This document shows, piece after piece, positions 1 through 12,127 of a stretch of 64,000 nucleotides of DNA (the stretch's first letter is position 1; every line of letters starts with the position of its first letter). The stretch comes from Haliclona indistincta (lineage: Eukaryota > Porifera > Demospongiae > Haplosclerida > Chalinidae). The position numbers and the translations under genes were made by a program. The stretch covers positions 9,987,047 to 10,051,046 of the forward strand of contig OZ024786.1 in assembly GCA_964017065.1 (NCBI GenBank), in the 5' to 3' direction. The notes beneath the pieces are model-generated. The model had not been told where the DNA came from and did not search any database. It saw only the letters and a program-made list of their open reading frames with translations.

Positions 1-380
1 ACATTCCCATAATGTGTATTGCAGAAAATTGTACAAACTGAGCATAGTACTCAATTTTGCATACTAAGTGCATAGTGGAATTAGTTTTGGTCAACTTGAA
101 TCACAACATTTTCAACAACCCGACTAAAATCAAACAAAATTAATTTATCATCAAGTGCATCTATAGCACCCAAGTAGCCTTTAAAATAGGTTTTAGACAA
201 CTAGTGGTGGCTTCGATCACAACAACGCATTGTAGTACAATACAAGTTACACAGCACACAGCCTTGGTCTAATGCACACGAATTACACCCTTGATGTATT
301 TGACACATGTTTGTTATGTGCATGTACTAGTGATACAATTTATGATTATGACAGTTGATATTATTAGACTAATCCTTTAG
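1..380. other. Intronic or upstream sequence of gene A
   Basis: AT-rich sequence with no coding signal. Its last part, from about 300, matches the DNA before the linker exons of genes D (about 35700) and F (about 47200). It is therefore most likely the intron before the linker exon of gene A. The Death exons of gene A would lie to the left of the window. Confidence 0.5.
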
Positions 381-3300
381 ATGTACAAGATTGTTCTACT
401 GCATCAGCTACACATCTAACATCTACTATAGCAACAACTGACACTTCAGTATCAGCTACTAGCTCTACTGCTCATGGTTAGTGATGCACCAAAATGACTC
501 TTTACCGATACCAATCTGCTGCACTCACTAATGCACAATTTTAAACAATGGCATTTACGATCATGTAACTAGAGTTGAACAGTCTATGATGCTAACAAAG
601 CAAAAGCTGTGAGCTGCATGTGAGTTGGAAAAATAGAAAATATGGACATTAAAAAGTAAAGAATCTGAAATTCCAAATACTTTGACGATAATTATCGGTA
701 TCGATATTACCGATTGTTCATCATTCCTTGTCAATCGGTGCACAGTGTCAACCTATTGACAATGTAACATGTTTAATAAATTGCTTATTTGAAGCCTCAT
801 GATAAAGTAAAGTAAAAAAGTTTTAATAAAAAAAACTAAAAAGTGTAGGGATGGCTCTTGCAAAAGTAAAGGAACAAGATGGGATGATGCTTGCAAAAGT
901 AAAGGAACAAGATGGAATAATGCTTGCAAATGTAAAAGTCCCAAGTATCCCTACATCAGCGGCTTGCTGCGATGACGTGCAACTGACAAAATTGATGCGG
1001 AATCCTTTTCCTACACCTTTTACAACTGTCAATTACTTCATCGGACTGCGTCCTCCAAATACAGCTACCTGCAGCTTATTTACAACTGTCGTCCTCCAAA
1101 CACAGATACCTCTAGTTATTTACAACAGTGTCAACTACTTCATCGGACTGCGTCCTCCTAAAAACAGATACCTCTAAATTTATTTACAACCGTCAATTAC
1201 TTCATCGGACTGCGTCCTCCTTCAAGCCGCTGATGTAGGGATACTTGGGACTTTTACATTTGCAAGCATTATTCCATCTTGTTCCTTTACTTTTGCAAGC
1301 ATCATCCCATCTTGTTCCTTTACTTTTGCAAGCATCATCCCATCTTGTTCTTTTACTTTTGCAAGCATTATCCCATCTTGTTCCTTTACTTTTGCAAGAG
1401 CCATCCCTACACTTTTTAGTTTTTTTTATTAAAACTTTTTTACTTTACTTGTTCCTGTTACTTTTTTGATCACTATCAGTTTAAAATTATCAGCTGTATT
1501 CTATGCTAGCTGTTATTTCATTTTTACAACTCTGTGAGCAGCAGTTACTAGCTAGTAGATGAGAAGGTGCATAGCCTCTATAGTCAGAGAGTCAAGGAAC
1601 ATGGAATGTTATTATCGGCAATCACGAAAAGGTTTAAATTAGTTACAGAGGTGGAGTTGACAACATGATATTTCCTAGCACTGTAATGGATGAAGAAGAC
1701 ACTAACGCTGACAATCCAGTGGAACACTATGGTGATCAAGGCTGGAAGACTCTGAGTCCGCCGGGATAGAGGATTCGACTCTAGACACGCCTAGTAGAGC
1801 CTTGTTGATGTCGATATCACGATCACAGAGGCTTCTAGCCATTTACAATGACCAACGTCCAGTTGTCAACAGCACAGGGGTCCTATAGGTACAGCTCACG
1901 CCACGTAGCTAGTGTAAGAAACCTACTAGCTAGACTCGGGTAGCATCACCGTCGTCCGGTTCGCGCCTGCCGTGGGTCATGATGACAGCATAGACAGATC
2001 CGCAGTGTTACCCAGGGTATGGTATACTACTTGTTCATACCTCTAGGCTCTAGCTTGCGCGCTGAAGCGCCCATGAGCAGAGAGAAAGCGAGAACCGAGC
2101 TCACTTTCAAAAGTGATGTGGGCGGAGTCAATGATCAGCAGCGACAAGAGGGTTAATGAATGGAGTCGCTCAGCCCAAAACGGTCCAAAAACCATGTTTT
2201 TCAAGGATTACTCGCTTCTGGTAGTGTTTGATGCCTATCTAAGAACTAAGTGCACTACCCCAGATATATACACGTGCGATGGTGCAGGTCTGATAGTGAT
2301 TCGTTCACTCAGGACAGCGCTAGGCTTACTGAAAGAAGAAGAAGAAGAAGAAGAAGAAGAAGAAAGAAGATGAACAATTCGCGTGGGCGGCGATTTTGTT
2401 TTACCCCTTTAGAAACGTCTGCCAGCTTCGCCAAAGGTATTTCCATGCTCAGAACAATCGCCTGATCAATCTTAGATGTCTGGAATTTCGATAAACGCTA
2501 AAACAGCGAAGATCTGCAACTTGCTCCCTGAGAGTCGCCATCTTGATTTTCGTCGTCGAGCAAGCAATCCCGGCGACTTTCATGGACTTCCTACAGGCGC
2601 TTACACTTCAGATTCCCTCAGAGATAGTTAAAATGCAGTAGAAATGTATAACAAAAGAGATATGTGCGAAAACTAATTTTCACACATGAGTAGCCGCCAT
2701 CTTAATTCGTGGTCATCCCTACATATCATTGCCTATCGGCAATGATAATTAATGCACTATTGAATACTTACACATGTGAGCATTAAACTGATTAGTTCTG
2801 TACATTGCCAGAAATATGACGGTCACATTCGCAAAACTGCTATAAATCGAAATTAATAACTACAAAACTCTTGTGGCGACATACCTTTGCATGTTTGTCT
2901 GTGCTAGACACTCCCTATGGCAAGACAAAGCAGCAACAGCGAACATCACTACATGCAGGTCACTACATGTACACGTACTAGGCGCCATAATCGAACATTT
3001 TGCTCATTAACCTCAGTCACGCCCATGAAAATCTACAATGTTTAGCTCAGTTTTTGTAGTGACATGTTTTCAAGCCCAAGAAAAGTGACCAACTCAGCCT
3101 CTAGTAGCCTCTAGTATAACTCAGCCTCTAGTACAAATCAGCCTCTAGTATAACTCAGCCTCTAGTATAACTCAGCCTCTAGTACAACTCAGCCTCTAGT
3201 AGCCTCTAGTATAACTCAGCCTCTAGTATAACTCAGCCTCTAGTACAACTCAGCCTCTAGTAGCCTCTAGTATAACTCAGCCTCTAGTATAACTCAACCT

Positions 3301-6300
3301 CTAGTATAACTCAGCCTCTATAACTCAGCCTCTAGTATAACTCAGCCTCTAGTATAACTCAGCCTCTAGTATAACTCAGCCTCTAGTAGCCTCTAGTATA
3401 ACTCAACCTCTAGTACAACTCAGCCTCTAGTATAACTCAGCCTCTAGTATAACTCAACCTCTAGTATAACTCAGCCTCTAGTATAACTCAGCCTCTAGTA
3501 CAACTCAGCCTCTAGTATAACTCAGCCTCTAGTATAACTCAACCTCTAGTATAACTCAGCCTCTAGTATAACTCAGCCTCTAGTATAACTCAGCCTCTAG
3601 TATAACTCAGCCTCTAGTACAACTCAGCCTCTAGTATAACTCAGCCTCTAGTACAACTCAACCTCTAGTATAACTCAGCCTCTAGTACAACTCTTCTTCG
3701 TCGAGTAGGAAAGTTGGGAGCAAGAAACACTTACAACTACAGCAAAGTGGTGAAAGTACTCAATATTTGCACAATAATGTATTAGAGCATTAGGAATTTG
3801 GTTAATATTTTCAATCTGAAAAATGAAGTCGACTTATTCGAATGGAGTACAGTGCGAGCCCTTCCAAGCAAGCGATGAACTCATGCGCAGAAATTTGGAG
3901 CAGGTATTCAACTGCAAACACATAATGTCCTGAGCGCCCAGCGAAGTCCGCCACTCAATGGCCGCCATACAAGTCGAAGATGCCGTATACAGAGAAGAAA
4001 ATATTCTCAGTAAAGAATTTTAGTTAGCTGTTTACGCTACATGGCTGAATATCAACGCCTGGTAAAATGACGTCATCACTTAATTGTCTTGTAACTTGTA
4101 TGTTCGCGAAGAAGGCAATCTAGTCATGTGCATATACAACACTGTAGCACTCACAGTATTTTGCAAACTTACGTAAAACACACAAAAACAGAAACCTATA
4201 GCATATGCCTTTGTCCTAGCTTGTAACTAATGTGTAGGAAAGCTAGAAGAGAGAAACGAGAAGTCTTGGAAACCAGATCTCTGCGCTTTACGCGAAGCTG
4301 GAGTTAACTGCGGATCATGTGCTAATTTCTGACGCCATCACTGCCTGACATTAGCCGTTAGTGCAAATAAACGTGTAAAACTCTCTATAGACCACTTGTT
4401 TCTGGCAATGATATTACATGCAGTCATGACTGAGTGTTTCTGATTAAAGCAACTCAGGTGATTGTATCAGAGAGTTACAGAAGAGATTATGATGATATTC
4501 AAGGAAGGTTTGTATCGCTATTCTATGAGGTCACTGAGCTTTTCGAGAATGAAGAATCACTCACGATGAGTAAGCTGAAGAGATTTCTCTCTGGATACCC
4601 CAATCTAAGGGATCCACTGTGTAATGCCAACACCATTGCTGATGTTGTGCAAATAATCCAAGAACAGTCATCATTCACCTGCTGCTCTTACCTGAAACAC
4701 GCTGCCACACAATTCAAGATTACATCAGCTGTTGAGAAGATTAATGATTACTACAAGTCAGTGGATGAGTTCTGTCAACATGAGCTGAGACATCATGTCT
4801 ATATGCAACCGTTTATCACAGCCAAGTCAATCAATATGACCAATTCTGAGATTATCTCATTTAAATTGCAATGGAATCCTGACTCAAAAACACTGTCCGA
4901 TATTCAAAGTCTCTTGCGACAAGCCTTTGAGAAACAGAGTATCTACGTAAACATTGTGGTGGTTAGAGGAGGGAGTGTACGGGTATTCTGCTGTGCTCCA
5001 CACTATCTAATGACCGAACTAGTGAGGCTAGCACAGAAGAACAAGGAGCTACTGGTGGAGAGCAGTGTCACCTACCTTAGGGTAGGAGACACTATAGTAG
5101 TGGACACCAGTGATCAGAATGAGGTGAGGATATGTTATCATAGAAACTATGTCACTTTAGATTTTCATCATCAGATATCACTTGTGAAAGATCTTGTACT
5201 TCAACTAACCATTGCGCTTCAGTTGAAAGGTGAGTTGAAAGTAGATTTATTACTAAATACAAACATGCTGCTCTTGCTTCAAATCACAGACTTCTTGAGG
5301 GGACCTGATTCTCAAGGTATGGTAATACATTGTATGTGTCTGTGTTGCAGTCATACTGTGCACATGGGTCATGTGTGTTTCCTACCCACAGCAGCTGAGG
5401 ATGTGATGAAGAGTATGACACACTCCAGTGCTGTGAGTGATGATGTTACTGATGATGGTATAGTACATAATGGTTGTCAACATACCCAGAGTGAGCCCTC
5501 CAGCTCAATATGGCAGATCACGTCACAGGAGGTTGAGTATGTCTTGACTTATAAACCAGATGGAACCTTTCTTGTGTGGGAAAGAAATGGGAAACCTGTT
5601 ATTGATCCATCATCATCATCAATCAACACACATGATATCTGTGTTGTGTGAGTAGTACATGTTACCATGGTAACTGGTGTTTATTGTTTGTACAGTATCA
5701 ATGGGATGGTTGAGCATTTACCAATCTACAAAAGAGGACACTACTATGGACCACTCAATAATGAAGAATACACATCAGTTGAACACTGTGTAGCAGATCT
5801 CTCAAGAACAGGGATTACTATTGATGAAGAAACAACATCAGTTACACTGACCAATCGACTATTTCCTGACAAGTGAGCTATCAGTAATGTTGTTTGTGTT
5901 TATCACTTCTCACTATCTGTAGAGATACTCTTGCTAACCTACCATCAGATATTCCCACTATCAGACGAGTGAGTGTGTAAATTAATATTGTACTTTTTCA
6001 ATCTCTTGATTTTAGTATTTGCATTTTTGTTAATATAATTCTAAATTGAAGCTTTATTTTAGCTATGTACCTACTATCAAGATGCCGTACGAAAAAGTAA
6101 TGTCTGCAAGTACTGAGAGGCAAACGTTTATAAGAGAATGGTGTTGATTCAATGTGTAATGGTATTGTCAGTTATAGCCATTTGTTACTTGTTTGCAGTA
6201 TGTGGGAGGGTTATGCATTTGAGTTTGTCTGCGTACGTATAATGTGTGGTATGAAAAACCACACCTGTTTGCGTCTTAGCGCTCGAAAATCTCCACGAAA

Positions 6301-7640
6301 ACTCTCTGCACCCTTTTCACTGAATTATAATCCAATGAAGACATTTTCAGTGCCAGCAAGTCTTGATTGAGCGGTTAATCCATGGATTTCTAAGGCTACG
6401 TGCCCTTGTAATAATTATTACTTTACGGTATTGTGGGTGTGTCACCGTCCTCTTATATTCATCCATATCGACGTCCTGGCCTTCACTCATTCTCACATGT
6501 ACCGTCATCAGGTGCTGTCTATGGGCTGTTGCAGTAATGCTGGAGTAGTCGTGTACTAACTATGTAGATCTTAGCTCAGCGTACGGGTATGTGTTCATTA
6601 GAACTCTAGTTAAATATTTTGTAACTATAGTGTGTTTAGCTTCTGATAATAATCACTACATGTTATTTAACCTCCTCAGTATTACACATTCAGTGATGTG
6701 GCACCACTAGTTCCCAAGCATTACCCTCACCATGATGAGAGCACATGGCTCTGCAGACAGCTCAGTAAGGAGGAGTCAGTGAGGTTGCTGAGAGGGAGGA
6801 TAGATGAGACATTCCTAGTGAGAGCAACTGACCTGTCAGGTCCCAGTCACCTCTTCACAGTGGATATTGTGTAAGTCAATGTAATAACAATTATTATTTT
6901 AATCTGATGCAAATGCCATACTGCATGGTGCGAGCTTATCATATAATCGTACTAGGTATACTTACAGCATGAATTTGCCTCGCGCAGTGATGAGACCAAT
7001 AGGCATATTACCTATAATTAACTCTTCTACACCTGCGCTTTCTCTCCCGTGCCAAAGCCCTGGATCTTGCTAAAGCATCGGCGGTAGTGCTGACGAGTGA
7101 GTCTGACGAATCGCTGTCTCTGGGCAAATCGCTGTCGTCCATTTTAATGGATGGTTATTAAAGAACGTAGTGTTTATGAAAGAACGTCAAGTAGACCCCG
7201 AGACCCCGCGGGTTCCAAAACGTGACATATATATATATACATACAAACATACAATTTCGAAACTGTACTACGCGATCAAATGCCTCGCGCTAAGGCGCTC
7301 GGCAATCATAATTATTAGAGTAATAATAATATTATTATTAGTAATTTCAATTAGTCAAAAGTTTTGACTGTTTGAATTGACATTAATACACTATACATTA
7401 TCATCACTGTGTGTGTGTGTTAGTTGTTTGTTGTTCTTTAGGGTACAGAGGAAGGTGGTCAGTCTGTGTGTTTATAGAGAAGGTGATTGGTTACATCTTG
7501 AAAGAGATAGAGATAGATATGACTCTATCAACGCCTTGGTGATTGATCTTTTTCACGCAGCATTAGCTATAACAATTGGTGATCATCAAGTACGAGTAAA
7601 TTTTCGATATCCAGTACACTCTTCAAAGTATTATAAATAA
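381..7640 (+). CDS. Gene A: Death/SH2-SH2 family protein, 5'-partial
   Basis: Partial member of the tandem family. Exons I place: 381-476 (Thr/Ser linker), 4450-5123, 5175-5229, 5290-5316, 5392-5647, 5696-5872, 5923-5968, 6680-6870, 7442-7640. All junctions are GT-AG, and the coding sum plus one carried base is 574 codons. The long exon encodes a helical region (about 110 residues) and then an alpha/beta region. SH2-1 spans exons 5392-5872 and SH2-2 spans 6680-7640. SH2-1 has FLVW where the phosphotyrosine-binding arginine (FLVR) is expected; SH2-2 keeps ETFLVR. The helical half resembles gene D more than B, C, F or G. The introns at 5124, 5230 and 5317 are 51, 60 and 75 bp and contain no in-frame stop, so retention would keep the frame. 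Role as a phosphotyrosine/Death adaptor is inferred from domains. The Death exons are not in the window. Confidence 0.8.
805..1449. repeat. Foldback element with internal 30-bp repeats
   Basis: Long inverted repeat inside the large intron of gene A. The left arm (about 805-968) and right arm (about 1224-1449) are near-exact reverse complements, running from an A/T-rich end through a GTAGGGATGGCTCTTGC block. Each arm holds tandem 30-bp units built on GCTTGCAAAAGTAAAGGAAC, with more units on the right. The loop repeats a TCATCGGACTGCGTCCTCC unit three times. The short open frames over the arms come from the repeat units and are not genes. Probably a non-autonomous foldback transposon. Confidence 0.8.
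1450..3090. other. Intron of gene A, no gene seen
   Basis: No exon with homology to the family was found here. There is a GAA-repeat tract at about 2331-2370. Open frames over it are low-complexity Glu or Arg runs and are not supported. Parts look like degraded transposon sequence, but I could not define ends. Confidence 0.4.
2331..2370. repeat. (GAA)n microsatellite
   Basis: About ten near-perfect GAA triplets inside the gene A intron. Confidence 0.9.
3091..3693. repeat. 17-bp minisatellite
   Basis: About 35 head-to-tail copies of a 17-bp unit of the form TAGTATAACTCAGCCTC, with single-base variants (TACAACT, CAACCTC) and a few shortened units (TAGCCTC). The variants recur in blocks, suggesting growth by multi-unit duplication. 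It lies in the long intron of gene A. No unique spacers, so not a CRISPR array. Confidence 0.95.
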
Positions 7641-8602
7641 TGTGCTTCTTTTTCCGTTTGTGGTAGAAGTTTTTTTGAACAAAAATTAATGACATTGTTC
7701 ATTGTTCGGTACTTTGTAATTATCTGGTACAGTAATGAACAGTGAGTGTCTCATTCTAGCACCTACTGACCTTGAGAAGTGTCCTTTACCTGCAATGGAC
7801 GATACAGATGAAGAATAATAAATGTATTAACCAGCCCTGTAATATCTAGTAACAAAGTCACTAGGACCACGAAGTGATCAAGGGAGCGTGCAACTCTGTA
7901 TTTTCACAATACAATGGTGAAATCCAAACTTGGCTGCCGTTTGACACAGGAATCTGCTGTCTACCTCTGCTAGGGTATGTTGATTACTACTACTCTCAAT
8001 AACATGTGCTGCGATCTGAAAGGTGACTAGGTGAGAGTTGTGAGACTAAACACAGGGCATAATCAACGCATTTCCTCCTTTTTGGATCATAAAGACCTTT
8101 TTAGATGATACTATATTTAGCATCAGGATTTTGCCGTTTACAGTTACACGCTTCTTCAACGGGTAGGTCTCGATGATTTCTTGATAGTGGCAACCATGCT
8201 TTTTGGCTTCTATTCTCTTCACTATGGGCACTCAGTGACAGTGAGTTGCTCTGCAACAGTGCAGTGTTGTTTCGAAACTAACACTAGCTAGGAAATCAAG
8301 TGGAGACAAGACTAAAATCAAAACTACCTGTCTTGCCCTGAAACAACATTACAGTGTCACAATCAACTATGTACACATGCAGTTTACCATGTGTGTCCTC
8401 TACAAAGAGCACCTCTCCTTGTCTGATAACTTTAGTCTCTCCACTGCTCACAGTGATCTCAACATCAGCATCAAGGTTGACTATTTACTGTCGCCGTGGA
8501 GCATTGTGCCATGAGAAATTATATGAAGGTGGAGTCTCTCTAAACATCATACCAGTGCTGGGAACCATCTGAGATAATAGACCTATTTCACCTATTGTTA
8601 TA

Positions 8603-8675
8603 CCAACGAGTAGAGAGGGAGAGAGAGAGAGAGAGAGGGAGGGAGGGAGGGAGGGAGGAAGGGAGGGAGAAAGGT
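8603..8675. repeat. GA/GGGA-rich simple repeat
   Basis: Purine-only tract of GAGA units passing into GGGA units, inside the cupin gene's introns. Confidence 0.9.
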
Positions 8676-8679
8676 AAAG

Positions 8680-9575
8680 ACCAGTTGAGGGTTATGCACT
8701 TTAGCATGGTAACAATATCTAGGTCATTCAACAACTCCTAGAGTACTGGTGTATGTGTGAAAATTATATTTTGGAAAATCGAAGACTTGACCTCTCTAGC
8801 TTTGTCCCACTCAAGAAATAATTATGACAGCTCGTAAAACACAATGATAACATGGATAGCTTAAGGGTGGAAATTCCAAACATCAGGATTACGAATATTT
8901 TGGTTTCTACTGTTAGTTGAAGGCTTGGTCAATCACACTGATCACCCAAGAAAGTCGCCATTCGTCTTGTGGGCGTAGCAAGCCCCACCCAATGACGAAA
9001 AGTTGCGTTTGTTTCCTGAGCATGCCACACCCACACAAAATGTCAGACATAAACTTTGGTAGACAAGAAAGAAACGTATGTATGGGATTTTGCAAAAAGG
9101 TCTCTGTCTGTAAGTTACAGAGGGGCGAATATTTAATGAGAGGACACGATTTCGGCAAAAATCCCCTACCAGCAAGAGCGATGGAAGAAGATACATCTCC
9201 TTTTGCCAGAGCGTCAAAAAAATGCCACCTGACGCCCTCCCGCCCTCCCCACAACCCACCCACCCCTATGTGGGTCTCTCGTGATAGCCGAGTACGAAAT
9301 AATTTTGTTCCAAATACGGCAAGTGCTATTGGAGTGTGGGTACACCCATTTTCATTGTAAAACGGGCAAGTAATAGCCAGGACACTGTAGATTATATTGT
9401 GCAAAGGGCAGCAAGAAAGAATAGTTCGGGTTTTCCTGGCTTAAGGTACACTAACATACAGAGGTACATACTGTAAGGTGTAACAGTGATGTCAGCACAA
9501 TTAAAACATTAGATATAGTTACGGTGCGTACTGACGGACTGCAAACCCGGTTGTGATAGTATATACATGTACTTG
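8680..9575. other. Cupin intron, no supported gene
   Basis: This large intron holds overlapping open frames on both strands around 8913-9404. They have no recognisable domain and are not repeated elsewhere in the window. Probably transposon-derived or chance. Confidence 0.35.
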
Positions 9576-9787
9576 AACCAGGCATACCATCACTCTTCAT
9601 TTCAATGTGGAAGATACCAAACTGAGATTCACCGTTCTCATCAGTGTAGATCCTGCATGTAACAGGGAACCTGATGCAGTGTAAAGGAATACTTAACTTA
9701 TTGTGATAGACCTTACACTTACTACTTTAAGGTTTACTCTTAGAATCACCTGGAGCTAGAAGACGTGTTGTCACTAGTAGTCGCCAT

Positions 9788-9916
9788 CTTTGAACACGCC
9801 CCAGAATATTAACCGCCACGCCTATCGCTAGCACGTGGATTCTGTGGTGAAGCGCGTGTCCCACTTCTTCTCAGCAGCTTCACAATAGTAGTCTAGGTTC
9901 ATCATAATAGTCTAGA
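9788..9916. promoter_or_regulatory. Shared promoter region between cupin and MTR
   Basis: Only 129 bp separate the minus-strand cupin ATG (9787) from the plus-strand MTR ATG (9917). The two genes are head to head, so this interval with their 5' leaders must hold a bidirectional promoter if both are transcribed. No TATA box is evident. A short repeated segment (ATAGTCTAG, twice at about 9889-9916) lies next to the MTR start. Inferred from gene layout only. Confidence 0.5.
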
Positions 9917-10591
9917 ATGTCTCTAGACACTTCTCTGTTGTTTAGACCGACTTATCCCAAGATATTTGGTAAGCTGAAGTGTATAACTAATTTTTTTGTT
10001 TACAAGTTTTAGTTCATCTTTCATCTTTCTCGTGTAGGGTTAGGAGAGGTATTAGCAGCAGAAATGAGGAAACGTATTATGGTAATGGATGGTGCTATGG
10101 GCACAATGATTCAGTCATACTATCTCACAGAAGAACAGTTCAGAGGTCACTTCCACCCACTCTATCTTCATTTTTCATTTTGCTGACTCTCTCTCTCTCT
10201 CTCTCTCACCAACCACTCCATTTTCTTTTTCTCGTCTCTCTACAGGTGAAGAGTTCAAGGACCATCCCAAGAGTCTCAAAGGCAACAATGATCTACTCTG
10301 TCTCACTCAACCTCACATCATATATGAGATACACAAGGTATGCTTCTAGAATCAAGTAATATCTGCTGGGAATAACTGAGAGACACATGAAGTGTTCTAA
10401 GTAATGCCTCTCTGTGGCTCCTGCATGACCTGTACATTGCCCGTTTGATCTAGTCAAATTCCTCTATTTTGATATTGTTTAGAATTACTATGAAGCAGGA
10501 GCTGATTTTGCAGAGACCAACACCTTCAATGGGACCAGTGTATCACAGAGTGACTATGGGACAGAACACCTGGTGAGGGACAATCATGCTC

Positions 10592-10708
10592 ATCTCACTC
10601 ACTCACTCACTCACTCACTCACTCACTCACTCACTCACTCACTCACTCACTCTTTTACTCACACACTACTCACCCACCCACCTGCACTCACTCTTTCACT
10701 CACTCACT
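10592..10708. repeat. (CACT)n microsatellite
   Basis: CACT units, perfect at first and then degenerate, in an MTR intron. Confidence 0.9.
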
Positions 10709-11039
10709 ACATGTAACTCATCATTAGGTGCATAGGATCAACAAAGCTGCTGCCTCCATTGCTAAACAAGCTGCCAAAGATGTCCAGGAAGCTACTGGTA
10801 ATGATTATCTCAGCTGCCAATATTATAACATTGTGTATGACATGATACATGAACACTGTATTCTGTTCATAATCTAAATGTAAGCTAGAAAGGTCAGATA
10901 GCTGACCTATAGTGAGTCCATGTTATTGTAATTTATGGCTTCTCATTGTTTCTTTTATATCACAAGCTAGCTAGCTCTAGATCATAACAACAGTTTGTAC
11001 ATAATTTTGACTTAGAGCATTATTTTTTTAGTGGCCAGT

Positions 11040-11347
11040 CAGGGGCGTAACTACCATAGAGGCAGGGGAGGCACTTGCCTCCTCGATTTTAGGCAGGTGC
11101 TAAGTAAACAAACCTTTCAAAACAGGCGCACGATCTCAGTAGAGTCCTAGCAGAAGCAGAACAGCTTGCTCTAACTGTCAGAGTTCTATTCATTGCAATC
11201 TGTGTACATAACACGCCCACATTGCGAGTGATCGATTAGCGGAAATGACGTCATTTTCCATGAATAATTTTATTAATGAGTTGTTTCAAAAATCGCTCGC
11301 GCTTACGCGCGCGCCTCCTCTTTCTTCAGACTCTAGTTACGCCCCTG
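11040..11347. mobile_element. MITE with CAGGGGCGTAACTA ends, 5-bp TSD
   Basis: About 308 bp in an MTR intron. Perfect terminal inverted repeats: CAGGGGCGTAACTA at the left end and its complement at the right. Flanks repeat CCAGT (11035-11039 and 11348-11352). Same family as the insertions at 21324-21676 and 46088-46432, which also have CAG-type ends, 5-bp duplications and an internal CATGAATA block. Ends look hAT-like, but 5 bp is shorter than the usual 8-bp hAT duplication. Confidence 0.8.
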
Positions 11348-12020
11348 CCAGTATTAGAGTGATAGTACTATTATCCATTGTACAGGTGTTCCACGGTATG
11401 TTATTGGTGCAATGGGTCCCACCAATCGCACTCTATCAGTATCACCATCTGTGGAGAGGCCTGACTATCGTAACATCAGTGAGTGGTCGCCTCATTTCTT
11501 CACGGATATTTTGAATCCTCTGTTCAGCATTTGATGATCTAGTGCAGTCGTATGCTGATCAGGCTCGTGGTCTACTGGATGGTGGAGCTGATATACTGAT
11601 GGTAGAGACCATCTTTGATACTGCTAACTCTAAAGTACGCAAGAATAATTTGGTGGATATGTAAATGTTGTTTTTCCGGCAGGCTGCATTGTTTGCTCTC
11701 GAGACACTGTTTGAATCAGAGTATGAACCAGTTCCTGTGTTTGTAAGTATGTAACACACTATACATTATACTTGTCATATTAATTTTTTATTACTTTTTA
11801 TTAAAAACATTGTACCATACACTGCAAAAACCGATTGACAAACTTTTTTGTTGTATTAACAAATCAGTTTTTGCAGTGTAGAGCTGGTATTATCATTCAT
11901 TTTTGCAAACAGTACAATCTAAACCATTAATTTTACAGTAAAATTTAATTCGCAAATTTCAATTTTGCATAAAGAATAAAATTTAGGCATTGCAAAATTT
12001 TGTACATAATTATACGAAAT

Positions 12021-12127
12021 ACCAGCCCTATGGTACCGTATTTACCAGCCCTATGGTACCGTATTTACCAGCCCTATGGTACCGTATTTACCAGCCCTAT
12101 GGTACCGTATTTACCAGCCCTATGGTA
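12021..12127. repeat. 24-bp tandem repeat
   Basis: Four full copies plus a partial fifth of a 24-bp unit containing CCAGCCCTATGGTACCGTAT, in the last MTR intron. Open frames over it are repeat artefacts. Confidence 0.95.

Larger units (their letters stand above)
7686..9787 (-). pseudogene. Cupin-domain protein gene, nonsense-interrupted
   Basis: Minus-strand gene. Exon 1 is 9750-9787 (ATG at 9787; MATTSDNTSSSS), exon 2 about 9580-9652 (RIYTDENGESQFG), exon 3 about 8388-8557 (WHNAPRRQ...VEDTHG) and the last exon 7686-7789 (KGHFSRSVGARMRHSLFITV). The order and the motifs YTDENGES, WHNAPRRQ, EDTxGKGH and SR match small single-domain cupins of unknown substrate. A TAA at 8485-8487 replaces the TAC (Tyr) found in the duplicated copies, right after APRRQ, so the protein would lose most of its beta barrel. 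The join between exon 2 and exon 3 does not fit in phase with the donors I can see, so a small exon may be missing. Stop codons of this gene and gene A are only 45 bp apart, tail to tail. Product function not known. Confidence 0.65.

Noticed and set aside
753..1469. Several open frames with LLLQASSHLVP or KVKEQDG repeats
   Set aside because: They are translations of the 30-bp repeats in the foldback arms, on both strands.
3091..3693. CRISPR-like array
   Set aside because: Units are contiguous without unique spacers, and the DNA is eukaryotic.
4434..4449. Start codon of gene A at 4434 (MFLIKATQ) and of gene D at 36601
   Set aside because: The AAAG|CAACTCAGG acceptor, in phase with the linker exon, explains the sequence better; the ATG lies in the intron.
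8913..9404. Overlapping open frames of 147 and 163 codons on both strands
   Set aside because: No domain, no paralogue in the window, overlap on opposite strands inside a cupin intron.
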